DNA of 64,000 nt from an uncultured bacterium. Lineage in GTDB: Bacteria > Bacillota > Clostridia > Oscillospirales > Oscillospiraceae. Every line of letters starts with the position of its first letter. The stretch's first letter is position 1. Under the pieces are notes generated by a model. That model saw only the letters and a program-made list of their open reading frames with translations, did not search any database and was not told the DNA's origin. Below are positions 53,332 to 61,732 of the stretch, piece after piece. The stretch lies in NCBI GenBank assembly GCA_947073515.1, contig CAMTMC010000008.1, forward strand, positions 19,459 to 83,458. The letters are read 5' to 3'. A program made the position numbers and the translations under genes.

Positions 53332-54273
53332 ATGGACGAGATCAAATGGCTGGAAGTAACCGTCAACACCACCCCTGACCAGCTGGACAGGGTGTGCGCC
53401 AAGCTGGCCGCCAACGGGATGGACTCCCTGGTCATTGAGGACGAGGGGGACTTCCTGGCCTTTTTGGATCAGAACAAGCAGTTTTGGGACTATGTGGACC
53501 AGGAGCTGCTGGACCGGATGAAGGGGGTCACCCGGGTCAAATTCTACGTCACCGACGACGGGGACGGCAGGGCGCAGCTGGAGCGCCATGTCCAAGGCTT
53601 GGACTGGGAGTACTCCGTCCTCCCCCTTGCGGACAACGACTGGGCCTACAGCTGGCAGAAGTATTATAAGCCCCTGGAAATTGGAAAGCGGCTGTATGTG
53701 GTGCCGGAGTGGCTGCGGGAGGAGCCCGTCCCCGCCGGCCGGGTACCCTTTTACCTGAACCCGGGGCTCACCTTCGGCACCGGCTCCCACGCCTCCACCC
53801 AGCTGTGCCTGGAGGGGGTGGAAGAGCATGCCGTCCCCGGCCGGCCCGTGCTGGACCTGGGCTGTGGCAGCGGGATTTTGTCCATCGCCGCCCTGTGCCT
53901 GGGGGCGTCCAGCGCCGTGGCAGTGGACATCGACCCCAAGGCGGTGGACGTGGCCTATGAGAACGCCGCCCTCAACAGCATCGGCCGGGAGCGGTACACC
54001 GTCCGGGCGGGGAACGTGCTGTCCGACCGGGCGCTGGCGGCGGAGCTGGCCCGGAACCGGTATCACCTGGTGCTGGCCAACATCGTGGCCGACGTGATCA
54101 TCCCCCTGGCCCCCCAGGTGCCTGGCCTGCTGGCGGAGGACGGGATCTTCCTGTGCTCCGGCATCATCGACACCCGGGCCCGGGAGGTGGAGGACGCCCT
54201 GCGGCGGGCGGGCCTCACCCTCACCAAAAAGCGGGAGAAAAACGGCTGGGTGGCCCTGGAGGCCACTGTATAA
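53332..54273 (+). CDS. prmA: Ribosomal protein L11 methyltransferase
   Basis: The protein has 313 residues from the ATG at 53332 (MDEIKWLEVTVNTTPDQLD); the track ORF merges it with degV shadow. It methylates L11 with SAM. The motifs are NPGLTFGTGSHASTQLCLE, the SAM site VLDLGCGSGILSIAA, VAVDIDPKAVDVAYENAALN and the catalytic LVLANIVADVIIPLAP. The upstream ribosome site is weak. Length fits PrmA (about 300). Its TAA stop codon coincides with the first bases of repeat copy C. Confidence 0.95.
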   Translation: MDEIKWLEVTVNTTPDQLDRVCAKLAANGMDSLVIEDEGDFLAFLDQNKQFWDYVDQELLDRMKGVTRVKFYVTDDGDGRAQLERHVQGLDWEYSVLPLADNDWAYSWQKYYKPLEIGKRLYVVPEWLREEPVPAGRVPFYLNPGLTFGTGSHASTQLCLEGVEEHAVPGRPVLDLGCGSGILSIAALCLGASSAVAVDIDPKAVDVAYENAALNSIGRERYTVRAGNVLSDRALAAELARNRYHLVLANIVADVIIPLAPQVPGLLAEDGIFLCSGIIDTRAREVEDALRRAGLTLTKKREKNGWVALEATV

Positions 54274-54437
54274 GAGCCTGTTCAGCATCTTCCCAAACGC
54301 CGGCTGGCGGGTCTTTTGCCGCCATGATTCGCTCAATTTTTTTGAAATCCACAAAGGATTCCTGCAAAAATTTATTTTCGCCTGACGGAAAAATCCCTCG
54401 CCATTCGGCATTTTTTCAGATACGAAACAGGCTCTAA
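54271..54437. repeat. ~167-bp inverted-terminal repeat element, copy C (diverged)
   Basis: The ends are taagagcctgttcagcatct and, in reverse complement, ttagagcctgtttcgtatct. Compared with copies A and B, the inner blocks ttttgccgcc, ttgaaatccac...aggattcc and cctcgcc-attcggcattttt are kept in the same order, but the sequence is more AT-rich. It starts at the TAA of prmA, as copy A starts at the TAA of the TRIC-type gene. Confidence 0.7.
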
Positions 54438-54445
54438 AGAAACGG

Positions 54446-54474
54446 CCCCCACCGGCTATGCCGGTGGGGGTTCC
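54446..54474. terminator. Terminator between prmA and the small membrane-protein gene
   Basis: cccccaccggc-tat-gccggtggggg is a strong stem. TTCCTCTTTT follows on the plus strand and CCGTTTCTTT on the minus strand, so it can serve both converging genes. Confidence 0.85.
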
Positions 54475-54480
54475 TCTTTT

Positions 54481-54978
54481 CTACTCCAAATCCTCGATAC
54501 GCATCCGCCGCAGGTCCTCCTGGGTGTCCCTCCGGCCCTTGTAGTGCAGCCAGATCCCGCCGAAGATCACGGTGGGGATGTTGGCCGCCAGGAAGATCAC
54601 CGCCGTGATCACAATCATCCGGACGGTGTCCGCCTTGGCCTCCGCCGGATTGTAGTTTGGGTCCGGGTACTGGTCCAGGATATTGCCCTCCCCGTCGTAG
54701 ACGGTGACGGTGCCGTTTTTGGTGACCGTCTCCTGGATCACCACGCCGTTCTCCTCCAGGATGGTGCCGCCGCTGGCCCCGCCCACGCCCTGGAAGGACG
54801 CCACGCTGAGCACCATCAGCAGGGACATGGCGAGGGACAGACAGGGCAGGATCAGCCCCAGCCGCCTCCCCTTCCGGCACAGCCACACCTGAAGCACAAT
54901 CAGCAGGGCGATGGGCACCAGGGCCATGAAGACGCCCACAATCATTCTCACGCCCAAGATTGAAAACAGTGTACTCAT
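54481..54978 (-). CDS. Hypothetical membrane protein (165 aa)
   Basis: The 165-residue protein has two membrane spans in the N-terminal half (residues ~9-32 and ~40-62), an external loop of about 60 residues (including NGTVTVYDGEGNILDQYPDPNY) and a third span near 120-145, ending in a charged tail. No family is recognised. Its start overlaps the stop of the DUF2089 gene by 4 bases (ATGA), so the two are translationally coupled and probably act together. Confidence 0.8.
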   Translation of the reverse strand: MSTLFSILGVRMIVGVFMALVPIALLIVLQVWLCRKGRRLGLILPCLSLAMSLLMVLSVASFQGVGGASGGTILEENGVVIQETVTKNGTVTVYDGEGNILDQYPDPNYNPAEAKADTVRMIVITAVIFLAANIPTVIFGGIWLHYKGRRDTQEDLRRMRIEDLE

Positions 54979-55304
54979 TTCCCTTCCTTTCCGGCCCCCT
55001 CCCCGGGGGCCTCTCCTCTCACTTTCTTATACTCGTTGATGAGCAGCTTGGCGGTGTCGAAGTCCAGCCGCTCGTTCACCGCCAGCCGCTTGATGGTGGC
55101 GATATAGGGGTCGGCGGCGGTGTCCTCGCCGATCTTGATCTTCTGGATCAGCCGGTCCAGCCGCAGGCGGACAGTGGGGTAGGTCACCCCGTACTGGGCC
55201 GCCATCTCCTTCAGGGAGCCGGAGGCCAGGATGAACCGCTTGATAAAGGCCAAATCCTCCTCCTCCAGGCCGGACATCCAGTCGGGCAGCAGTTCGACAG
55301 GCAT
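54975..55304 (-). CDS. DUF2089 family small regulator
   Basis: The protein has 109 residues from the ATG at 55304 (MPVELLPDWMSGLEEEDLAFIKRFILASGSLKEMAAQYGVTYPTVRLRLDRLIQKI, AAAGGAGAGG upstream). The DUF2089 pattern with a helix-turn-helix (LKEMAAQYGVTYPTVRLRLDRL) is clear; many members also have an N-terminal zinc ribbon, absent here. It is likely a DNA-binding regulator controlling its own operon with the adjacent membrane protein. Confidence 0.88.
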   Translation of the reverse strand: MPVELLPDWMSGLEEEDLAFIKRFILASGSLKEMAAQYGVTYPTVRLRLDRLIQKIKIGEDTAADPYIATIKRLAVNERLDFDTAKLLINEYKKVRGEAPGEGAGKEGK

Positions 55305-55344
55305 AACACCTCTCCTTTCGGTTTGCTTCCTCTGGTTTGACCTC

Positions 55345-55373
55345 ATTATATACTTTAATTTTATTAAAGTCAA
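55345..55373 (-). promoter_or_regulatory. Promoter with inverted repeat upstream of the DUF2089 operon
   Basis: TTGACT, a 17-base spacer and TATAAT on the minus strand. The spacer contains ctttaat-aaa-attaaag, an inverted repeat that would suit an autoregulator. Confidence 0.7.
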
Positions 55374-55438
55374 GTTTAATTTTATTTTTTATTTTGTGAA
55401 AATAAATGCCCCGTTCGGGGCATTGGATGGGGACGGGG

Positions 55439-56353
55439 CTACCCGTCGATCATGGTGTCCTTGGCCCTCCGGCGGAGGAAGGAGAACTTGGTCTCAGAGC
55501 AGATGACGGCCACAAAGATCAGGGCGAAGCCGATGAGCAGCCGGGCGTTCACCGGGTCGCCATAGAAGAGGACGGAGAAGATCACGCCGGTCACCGACTC
55601 CAGGGAGAGGAGGATGGCGGCGGCGGCGGGCTCGGTCCACACCATGCCGATGTTCTGGAACAGCATGGCCACAGCGGTACACATCACGCTGAGATACAGC
55701 ACCGCCCAAACCACCGCCGGGTCCTGGAAGGCCTGGAGGGGAAAGTCCTCCACCAGGGCCCCGGCCGCCCAGCAGTACAGGCCGGTGAAGAAAAACTGGA
55801 AAACGGTAAAGAGGATGACATCCTTCCCCTTGGACAGCACCACCACGCCGATGAGGTTGACGGCGCACAGCAGGGCCCCCAGCAAGGTGAGCAGATCCCC
55901 GATGTTGATGGTGAGCCGCTCGTTGAGGGAGACCAGCCCCACCCCGGCGATACACAGCGCCGCCGCCAGGACGTTGTACCGGTCGGGCCGCCGCTTCAGC
56001 GCCGCCCAGGCCAGGAAGGGGACGATGACACAGTATACCGCCGTCAAAAAGGCGTTTTTGGACGGGGTGGTGTAGATCAGCCCGTAGGTCTGGGCGGCGT
56101 AGACCAGAAAGAGGATGAAACCGGACACCGCCCCCCGCCACAGGTAGTCGGGGGCAAAGGAGCGCCACCCCTTCCCCACCACCACGGCCAGGATCAGCGA
56201 GCCCAGGGTGAAGCGGAAGGCCACCAGGTAGAAGGCGGGCAGGGCGTCCAGGGCGTTTTTCATCACCACAAAGGACGTGCCCCAGATGAGGGCGGCGGCC
56301 AACAGCATGGGCTTGGCCAGTTTTTTCATCAGGTCAGGGGACATGGGTATCAA
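55439..56353 (-). CDS. EamA/DMT-family transporter
   Basis: The 304-residue protein has about ten membrane spans in two EamA halves. The first half starts KPMLLAAALIWGTSFVVMKNALDALPAFYLVAFRF; the second is introduced by LLTLLGALLCAVNLIGVVVLSKG and ends with the PAAAAILLSLESVTGVIFSVLFYGDPVNARLLIGFALIFVAVI signature. Drug/metabolite transporters export small metabolites; the substrate is unknown. The most likely start is within the first few residues (MIPMSPDLMKKLAKP). Confidence 0.92.
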   Translation of the reverse strand: MIPMSPDLMKKLAKPMLLAAALIWGTSFVVMKNALDALPAFYLVAFRFTLGSLILAVVVGKGWRSFAPDYLWRGAVSGFILFLVYAAQTYGLIYTTPSKNAFLTAVYCVIVPFLAWAALKRRPDRYNVLAAALCIAGVGLVSLNERLTINIGDLLTLLGALLCAVNLIGVVVLSKGKDVILFTVFQFFFTGLYCWAAGALVEDFPLQAFQDPAVVWAVLYLSVMCTAVAMLFQNIGMVWTEPAAAAILLSLESVTGVIFSVLFYGDPVNARLLIGFALIFVAVICSETKFSFLRRRAKDTMIDG

Positions 56354-56419
56354 CTCCAGCTTGTCAGATAGGGGCGGGCTGTGGTATCATCAAAGCCGCA
56401 AACCCTGCCGCAAATGAGG

Positions 56420-56592
56420 ATCCCTTCGATTGACAAGGGGCAATACGTCTGTCGGCGGAGTTTTTCGGGAGCGAAAATAGACGCTGGCAAGGCAGACGAG
56501 GCAGCCGGGCTGACGCCCGGCAACGAGGATAACGCCGCCAGCATCTGCTTTAGCCCCGAAAAACCGTGTTGCCCCTTGTCAATCGAAGGGAT
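56420..56592. repeat. 173-bp element with 24-bp perfect terminal inverted repeats
   Basis: atcccttcgattgacaagg... at the left is matched by its exact 24-base complement at the right end (56569-56592). A second, imperfect layer follows inside (cggagtttttcggga / agccccgaaaaaccg), and a central hairpin gccgggc-tgac-gcccggc. No coding capacity. It lies between the divergent EamA and HAD genes. This unit is unrelated to the ~167-bp family. Confidence 0.8.
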
Positions 56593-56696
56593 TATATCAA
56601 AAAAAGCGGGAGCCCGCAAGACGGCGCCGGGCTCTTTGCGGCTCGCCGGGGAGATTTATTTTCCCGTCCGCTCCCGCCATTTCTCTGGGAGGAACT

Positions 56697-57335
56697 ATGT
56701 ACTTTTTTGATCTGGACGGCACGCTGCTGGACTCCAACGGGGTCTGGCTGGATATCGACATCGCCTTCCTGGGCAAGCTGGGCGTCTCCCCGGTGCCCGA
56801 GGACTACACCGAGTATGTCACCCACCACTCCTTCCCCGCCTCGGCCCAGTACACCAAAGAGCGCTTCCAGCTGGCCCTGGCCTGGGAGGAGATCGCCGCC
56901 GCCTGGCAGGACATGGCCCTGGCGGCCTACAGCGGCCAGCTGGAGCTGAAGCCCGGGGCGAAGGAGTTCCTTCTCCGGGCCCGGCGGGCGGGGGTCCCCT
57001 GCGGGCTGATTACCTCCTGCATGCCACACCTGACCCGGGCGGCCCTGGAGCGCCACGGCCTCGCCCCCCTGCTGGACCCGGTGCTCATCGCCGGGGAGCT
57101 GGGGATGGAGAAGCGGGACCCGGGCCTCTACCGCCGGCTGGCGGCGGAGGCGGGGCTGGAACCGGGGGACTGCGTCCTCTTTGACGACTCGCCGGTGTAC
57201 CTGGCCGCCGCCAAGGAGGCCGGGTGGCGGGTGTACGGGGTGGCCGACCCCATCTTCGCCGGCCGGGAGGAGGAATTTTCCGCCCTGTGCGGCCCGGAAG
57301 GCTACCCCTTCTCTTTTTTTGGCCCGCTCCCATGA
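56697..57335 (+). CDS. HAD-family phosphatase (phosphoglycolate-phosphatase-like)
   Basis: The 212-residue protein has HAD motif I DLDGTLLDS, a helical cap, motif II LITSCMP, a lysine in KRDPGLYRRLA and motif IV LFDDSPVYLAAAKEAGW. It probably removes phosphate from a small metabolite. GGGAGG precedes the ATG. Confidence 0.92.
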   Translation: MYFFDLDGTLLDSNGVWLDIDIAFLGKLGVSPVPEDYTEYVTHHSFPASAQYTKERFQLALAWEEIAAAWQDMALAAYSGQLELKPGAKEFLLRARRAGVPCGLITSCMPHLTRAALERHGLAPLLDPVLIAGELGMEKRDPGLYRRLAAEAGLEPGDCVLFDDSPVYLAAAKEAGWRVYGVADPIFAGREEEFSALCGPEGYPFSFFGPLP

Positions 57336-57355
57336 ATATGCCGGCACACTTGAAA

Positions 57356-57388
57356 CGAGGGAGGTTCCAATGGAACCTCCCTCGTTTT
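57356..57388. terminator. Terminator between the HAD and S-layer genes
   Basis: aacgagggaggttcc-aat-ggaacctccctcgtt is a perfect stem; TTTTGCC follows on the plus strand and TCAAGTG on the minus side, serving the HAD gene best. Confidence 0.85.
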
Positions 57389-57410
57389 GCCCCTGTTGGG
57401 GATCAGCTCT

Positions 57411-59708
57411 TTAGTTGGCTTTGATAATCCGGACCTGCTCGCCCACGGGGTCGATATAGACGCTCAGGTTGTCGGAGAAGGACAGGCACGTCTCCACGCT
57501 CTCCTTGGCGTTGGAGCCCCGGTTGCTCCAGTTGCTGGGATCGTACTGGTTGCTGCTGATCTTCAGGTAGCACTCCACATCCTCGGCCACACGGTAGTTC
57601 CGGCCGCCGATCTTGACGTACTGCAAGCCCTGGCTCTCGAAGAAGTCGGCGGAGCTGACGTCGTGGTAGCCTCTCAGCTGGATCACCGTGCGGATCAGGG
57701 GCTTGCCCTCCCGGTTGGTGGTGATGACCACACCCACCATGTCGCCGGTCTTGCCCCGGTAGGTGGCGTTGGTGGCGAAGTCGATGGGGCCGTCGCCCTG
57801 GAGCAGACGCCAGGCGGTACTGTTCTCAAAGTCCTCGGGGGTGTAGCCCACCATCATGCCGTAGCGGTAGCCGCTTCCGGTGACACCCTCCAGAACGATG
57901 TAGTCCACAATGTCGGAGCTGTTCAGGTGGTAGATGGCGATGTTCCCGGCATCGATCTTGGCCATAGGCAGCTCGTCCAGGGGGATCTGGCTCATGGTGC
58001 CGCCCATCGTCTGCTCGTACACCCGGACGCTGGAGGCCACCTGGTAGCTGCCCAGGGTCATCTTCTGCAGGTCGAAGGCGCCGGGCGCGCCCCGGGAGAC
58101 CAGGCTGCTGGAGGTGAGCCGGTCCCGGCCGATGGAGACAATCCCCAGCTTGCCGGCGGCGGACTCGGACATCTCGCCGGATAGGGTGAGGGTGCCGCCG
58201 TTGGGCAGGAAGACCTCCGCGCCGCTCTTGCTGATCATGGCCACGGCGGTAGAGCGGGTCTCGGCGGTAGCGGCGGCCACACCGGCCACCTTGCCGTCGG
58301 CGGTGAGGAGGAGGGACACGCTGTCCCCCTGGCGGAAGTTCTGGGTGGTGTCCCAGGCGCTCTCCAGCACCTGGAACTCATGGCCGCCGGCGGTGATGGT
58401 CTGGGGTGTCTTGGTGTTGGGCTCCGCCTTGTCGTAGAGGCAGGTAATGCGCAGGTCGGACACCACCAAAGTGTTGCTCATGGGGTCGTAGGTGACCACA
58501 TCGTAGGGCCGGATATCCGACATGCGGATGGGACTGCGGTTCTTCACGATGTTGAAGCCCCCGCCGCCGCCGGTGAGCTGGTAGAAGGTGGCGTTGGTGG
58601 CGTGGCCCATGACCACCACGGCGTCGGAGTCGATGGTGGTGCCGGAGCTGGTGGTGTAGATGGCCACCACCTTGCCCCGCTGGGTGAACAGGGTCACCTG
58701 GGTGCCGGAGTACAGGCTCTTGTAGCTGTCCAGATAGGAGCTGCCCGTCTCGGACCCGGCGGTATACACCGGCGTGTCGCTGGAGATGGTGTACTCCTGG
58801 CCGCCGGCCTGGATGGCGTTGGGCCTGGCGTCGCCGGTGAGGGTGACGGTCAGGCTGTCGCTGCTGTCGGGGATAAAGGTGATGATCTCGTTCTTGTCAT
58901 TGAGGATCAGGTTCCCCCGGCGGCCCTGGAGGGCGGTGGGGGCCACCCCCTCCTTCTGGGGCAGGTAGGTGCCGCTGGAGGTGCGGACGGCGCCCTGGGC
59001 CTCGCCGGTGTCGGTGGCCACGTTCACCGCCAGAAGGACGGTGTCGCCCTTGGCGGTGCCCAGGGTATTGTAGTACACCTCGCCGGAGGCGGTCTTACAG
59101 CTCAGGGCGTTGACAAAGAGCTGGGCCGCCCGCTGGCGGGTGATGGGGGCGTTGTAATCCCGGTCCAGGCCATCCAGCAGGCCCATGGAGCTGGCCAGAT
59201 CCATGTAGCTCTGGGGCCAGAGGGCCCCGGCCTGCTTGCTGGTGTAGCCCAGGGACCGGATGATGACGGTGGTGGCCTCAGCCAGGCTGATCTCCCGGTC
59301 GGGCATAAAGCGGCCGTCCCCCACGCCGGAGAACAGGGGGAGCTTCCGGTCGCCGTCCTCCACGGTGATGGAGGCGGCCAGGTTCACATAGCCCCGGGCC
59401 CAGTGGCTGCCGGGCACATCGGAGAAGATGGTGCGGGTATTGTGGATGGGCACCTGGTCCCCCTGCTGGACAAAGTTGATGACCATTGTGCAGAACTGGG
59501 CCCGGGTGAGGATGCTGCCGGGGTTGAAGTAGTTCCCCCCGGTGCCGTCCACCACCCCCATCAGCCGCAGGATGTCGGCGTTGACGGCGGTGTTGGGGTC
59601 GATGACGTCGCTGAAGGACGACCCCGCCGCCCCGGCGGGCAGCGCCGCCAGGGAGGCCGCCAGAGCCGCCGTGAGCACCGCCGCCAGCAGCCGTTTGAAG
59701 TGTCTCAT
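57411..59708 (-). CDS. S-layer-homology domain protein
   Basis: The 765-residue secreted protein starts with a signal peptide (RHFKRLLAAVLTAALAASLAALPAGAAG). Up to three SLH repeats follow within ~30-210 (SSFSDVI...ILRLMGVVDGTGGNYFNPGSILTRAQFC; FSDVPGSHWARGYVNLAA...; a third ending ITRQRAAQLFVNAL), which attach it to wall polymers. The remaining ~550 residues are beta-rich with repeated units and are not recognised. It follows the exporter permease gene by 85 bases on the same strand and may be the last gene of that operon. Confidence 0.92.
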   Translation of the reverse strand: MRHFKRLLAAVLTAALAASLAALPAGAAGSSFSDVIDPNTAVNADILRLMGVVDGTGGNYFNPGSILTRAQFCTMVINFVQQGDQVPIHNTRTIFSDVPGSHWARGYVNLAASITVEDGDRKLPLFSGVGDGRFMPDREISLAEATTVIIRSLGYTSKQAGALWPQSYMDLASSMGLLDGLDRDYNAPITRQRAAQLFVNALSCKTASGEVYYNTLGTAKGDTVLLAVNVATDTGEAQGAVRTSSGTYLPQKEGVAPTALQGRRGNLILNDKNEIITFIPDSSDSLTVTLTGDARPNAIQAGGQEYTISSDTPVYTAGSETGSSYLDSYKSLYSGTQVTLFTQRGKVVAIYTTSSGTTIDSDAVVVMGHATNATFYQLTGGGGGFNIVKNRSPIRMSDIRPYDVVTYDPMSNTLVVSDLRITCLYDKAEPNTKTPQTITAGGHEFQVLESAWDTTQNFRQGDSVSLLLTADGKVAGVAAATAETRSTAVAMISKSGAEVFLPNGGTLTLSGEMSESAAGKLGIVSIGRDRLTSSSLVSRGAPGAFDLQKMTLGSYQVASSVRVYEQTMGGTMSQIPLDELPMAKIDAGNIAIYHLNSSDIVDYIVLEGVTGSGYRYGMMVGYTPEDFENSTAWRLLQGDGPIDFATNATYRGKTGDMVGVVITTNREGKPLIRTVIQLRGYHDVSSADFFESQGLQYVKIGGRNYRVAEDVECYLKISSNQYDPSNWSNRGSNAKESVETCLSFSDNLSVYIDPVGEQVRIIKAN

Positions 59709-59793
59709 ATTCGTTCACGCTCCTGTCTTGTGAAATACCAATGCTTACCCGTTTGAAAACTGTCGTGACGCCCCGGAGGGGCGGGTTTTCCGG

Positions 59794-61026
59794 TTACTCC
59801 GCCCGGAGGGCCACCACCGGCTGTAGGCCGCTGGCCTTGATGGCGGGGTACATGCCGAAGACCACGCCCAGCACCACGGAGAACAGAAAGGCCCCGATGG
59901 TAATGCTCTGGGTGGGCCACAGGACCATTCCCTGAAGCAGGAATTTCCCGGCGATGAGGGAGCCCAAGGTGCCCAGGATAATGCCCATCACGCCGCCGAT
60001 GCCGCAGATGACGGCGGCCTCAATCAAAAACTGGGCGATGATGGACCGGCGCTCGGCGCCGATGGCCTTGCGGATGCCGATCTCCCGGGTGCGCTCGGTG
60101 ACCGTGACCAGCATGATGTTCATGATGCCGATGCCGCCCACCAGCAGGGAGATGCCGGCGATGCCGCCCATAACCAGGGTCTGCATGGCGTTCTGTTCCT
60201 GGGCCCGCTCCTGCCAGCTGTTGTCGCTGTTCACCCGGAAGTAGCCGTTGGTCCGCTGGCCGTTCTCATCCACGGGGAACATGCCGTTGAGGAAACCGTC
60301 CAGCTGGGTGATCACCGAGGTGGTGGCGGCGGAGGAGGAGGCCTTGACACTCCAGGTGGAGATGGTCTGGTTCTTGTTCAGGGTGCGGTTGAGGGTGTAG
60401 GGCAGCAGGACGATGTTGTCCATCTCGGGCCAGCCCTCGATGCTCTTGCGCTCATACCAGCCCACCACCAGGAAGGGCAGGCCGTTGATGGTGATGCTCT
60501 CCCCCAACGGGTCGGTGTAGTTGAAGAGCTTCTCCTTCAGGCCGCCCCCCAGCACCACCACGTTGTTCTCGTTCTCCATATCCAGGTAGGACAGCTCCCG
60601 CCCGCCGGCCAGGGTGTAGTTGTTGCACACGCCGTACTGGTCGTTGCCCAGGACCACCTGGATCATATCCTCCCAGTTATCCCAGTTTTGGGTGGAATAG
60701 GTCTTGCCCTCATACCGGATGGTCATCTCGCCCCAGATCTGGACATTGGGGGTGATGCCCAGCACCAGATCCCCCATACCCAGCACATAGTCGTTCATGA
60801 TCTGATCCATGTCCTGGCCGGTATAGGACTCCGCGTCGATGGTCACCTTGTTCTCACCCATCTTCTCATAGTACTCCATGCTCTTCTTGTTCTGGCCGGA
60901 GAGGACGGAGACCATGATGACCACGCTGGCCACGCCGATGATGATGCCCAGCATAGTGAGGGCGGAACGGGTCTTTTTCATCCAGATGGACTTGAACGCC
61001 ATTTTGAAAGCCTGTGCCAGGTTCAT
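59794..61026 (-). CDS. MacB-like ABC exporter permease
   Basis: The 410-residue permease has one N-terminal membrane span (RSALTMLGIIIGVASVVIMVSVLSG), a MacB periplasmic core domain of about 230 residues and an FtsX C-terminal part with three spans (GIAGISLLVGGIGIMNIMLVTVTERTREIGIRKAIGAERRSI). Type VII ABC transporters use this plan to push substrates outward rather than through the membrane. Its start overlaps the ATPase gene by 4 bases. Confidence 0.93.
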   Translation of the reverse strand: MNLAQAFKMAFKSIWMKKTRSALTMLGIIIGVASVVIMVSVLSGQNKKSMEYYEKMGENKVTIDAESYTGQDMDQIMNDYVLGMGDLVLGITPNVQIWGEMTIRYEGKTYSTQNWDNWEDMIQVVLGNDQYGVCNNYTLAGGRELSYLDMENENNVVVLGGGLKEKLFNYTDPLGESITINGLPFLVVGWYERKSIEGWPEMDNIVLLPYTLNRTLNKNQTISTWSVKASSSAATTSVITQLDGFLNGMFPVDENGQRTNGYFRVNSDNSWQERAQEQNAMQTLVMGGIAGISLLVGGIGIMNIMLVTVTERTREIGIRKAIGAERRSIIAQFLIEAAVICGIGGVMGIILGTLGSLIAGKFLLQGMVLWPTQSITIGAFLFSVVLGVVFGMYPAIKASGLQPVVALRAE

Positions 61027-61721
61027 ACCGCCTGTCCCTCCTCCCTGCGCTGATCGGAGATGATCCTGCCGTCGGACAGCCGCACCTGGCGCTTGGCGGT
61101 GGCGGCGATCCCGTTGTCGTGGGTGATCAGGATGATGGTGGAGCCGTCCCGGTTCAGCTGGTGGAGGATCTCCAGCACATGCTGTCCTGTCTTGGAATCC
61201 AGGGCGCCGGTGGGCTCGTCGGCCATGATGATGGGGGGGCGGGTGGCGATGGCCCGGGCGATGGCCACCCGCTGCTGCTGGCCGCCGGACATCTCGCTGG
61301 GCTTGTGGTGGGCCCGGTCGGCCATGCCCACCCGCTCCAGGGCCTCCATGGCCCGGTCCTCCCGGTCGAAGATGGACATGCCCTGGTAGATCAGCGGGAG
61401 GGTGACATTCTCCAGGGCGTCCAGCTCCTGGATCAGGTTGTAGCCCTGGAAAATAAACCCGATCTCCCGGTTGCGGATGCGGGCCAGCTGGCGGTCAGTG
61501 AGGTCGGTGACCTCGGTGCCGTCCAGCAGATAGGTGCCGTAGGTGGGGATATCCAGGCAGCCCAGCACGTTCATCATGGTGGACTTGCCGGAGCCCGAGG
61601 CGCCGATGATGGCCACGAACTCCCCCCGGTCGATGGCCAGGGACACCCCGTCCAGGGCCCGGACCTCGCTCTCCTTGCCCTCGTTGTATATCTTGAAGAT
61701 GTCTTGAATCTCAATGAGCAT
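61023..61721 (-). CDS. MacB/LolD-like ABC exporter ATPase
   Basis: The 232-residue ATPase has Walker A GASGSGKSTMMN, the LLDGTEVTDL insertion typical of LolD/MacB ATPases, signature MSGGQQQRVAIARAIATRPPIIMADEPTGALDSKTG and the H-loop LITHDN. It lies 11 bases after the adaptor gene and overlaps the permease gene, forming the central part of a three-part exporter. Confidence 0.95.
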   Translation of the reverse strand: MLIEIQDIFKIYNEGKESEVRALDGVSLAIDRGEFVAIIGASGSGKSTMMNVLGCLDIPTYGTYLLDGTEVTDLTDRQLARIRNREIGFIFQGYNLIQELDALENVTLPLIYQGMSIFDREDRAMEALERVGMADRAHHKPSEMSGGQQQRVAIARAIATRPPIIMADEPTGALDSKTGQHVLEILHQLNRDGSTIILITHDNGIAATAKRQVRLSDGRIISDQRREEGQAV

Positions 61722-61732
61722 GGCGTCACCCC

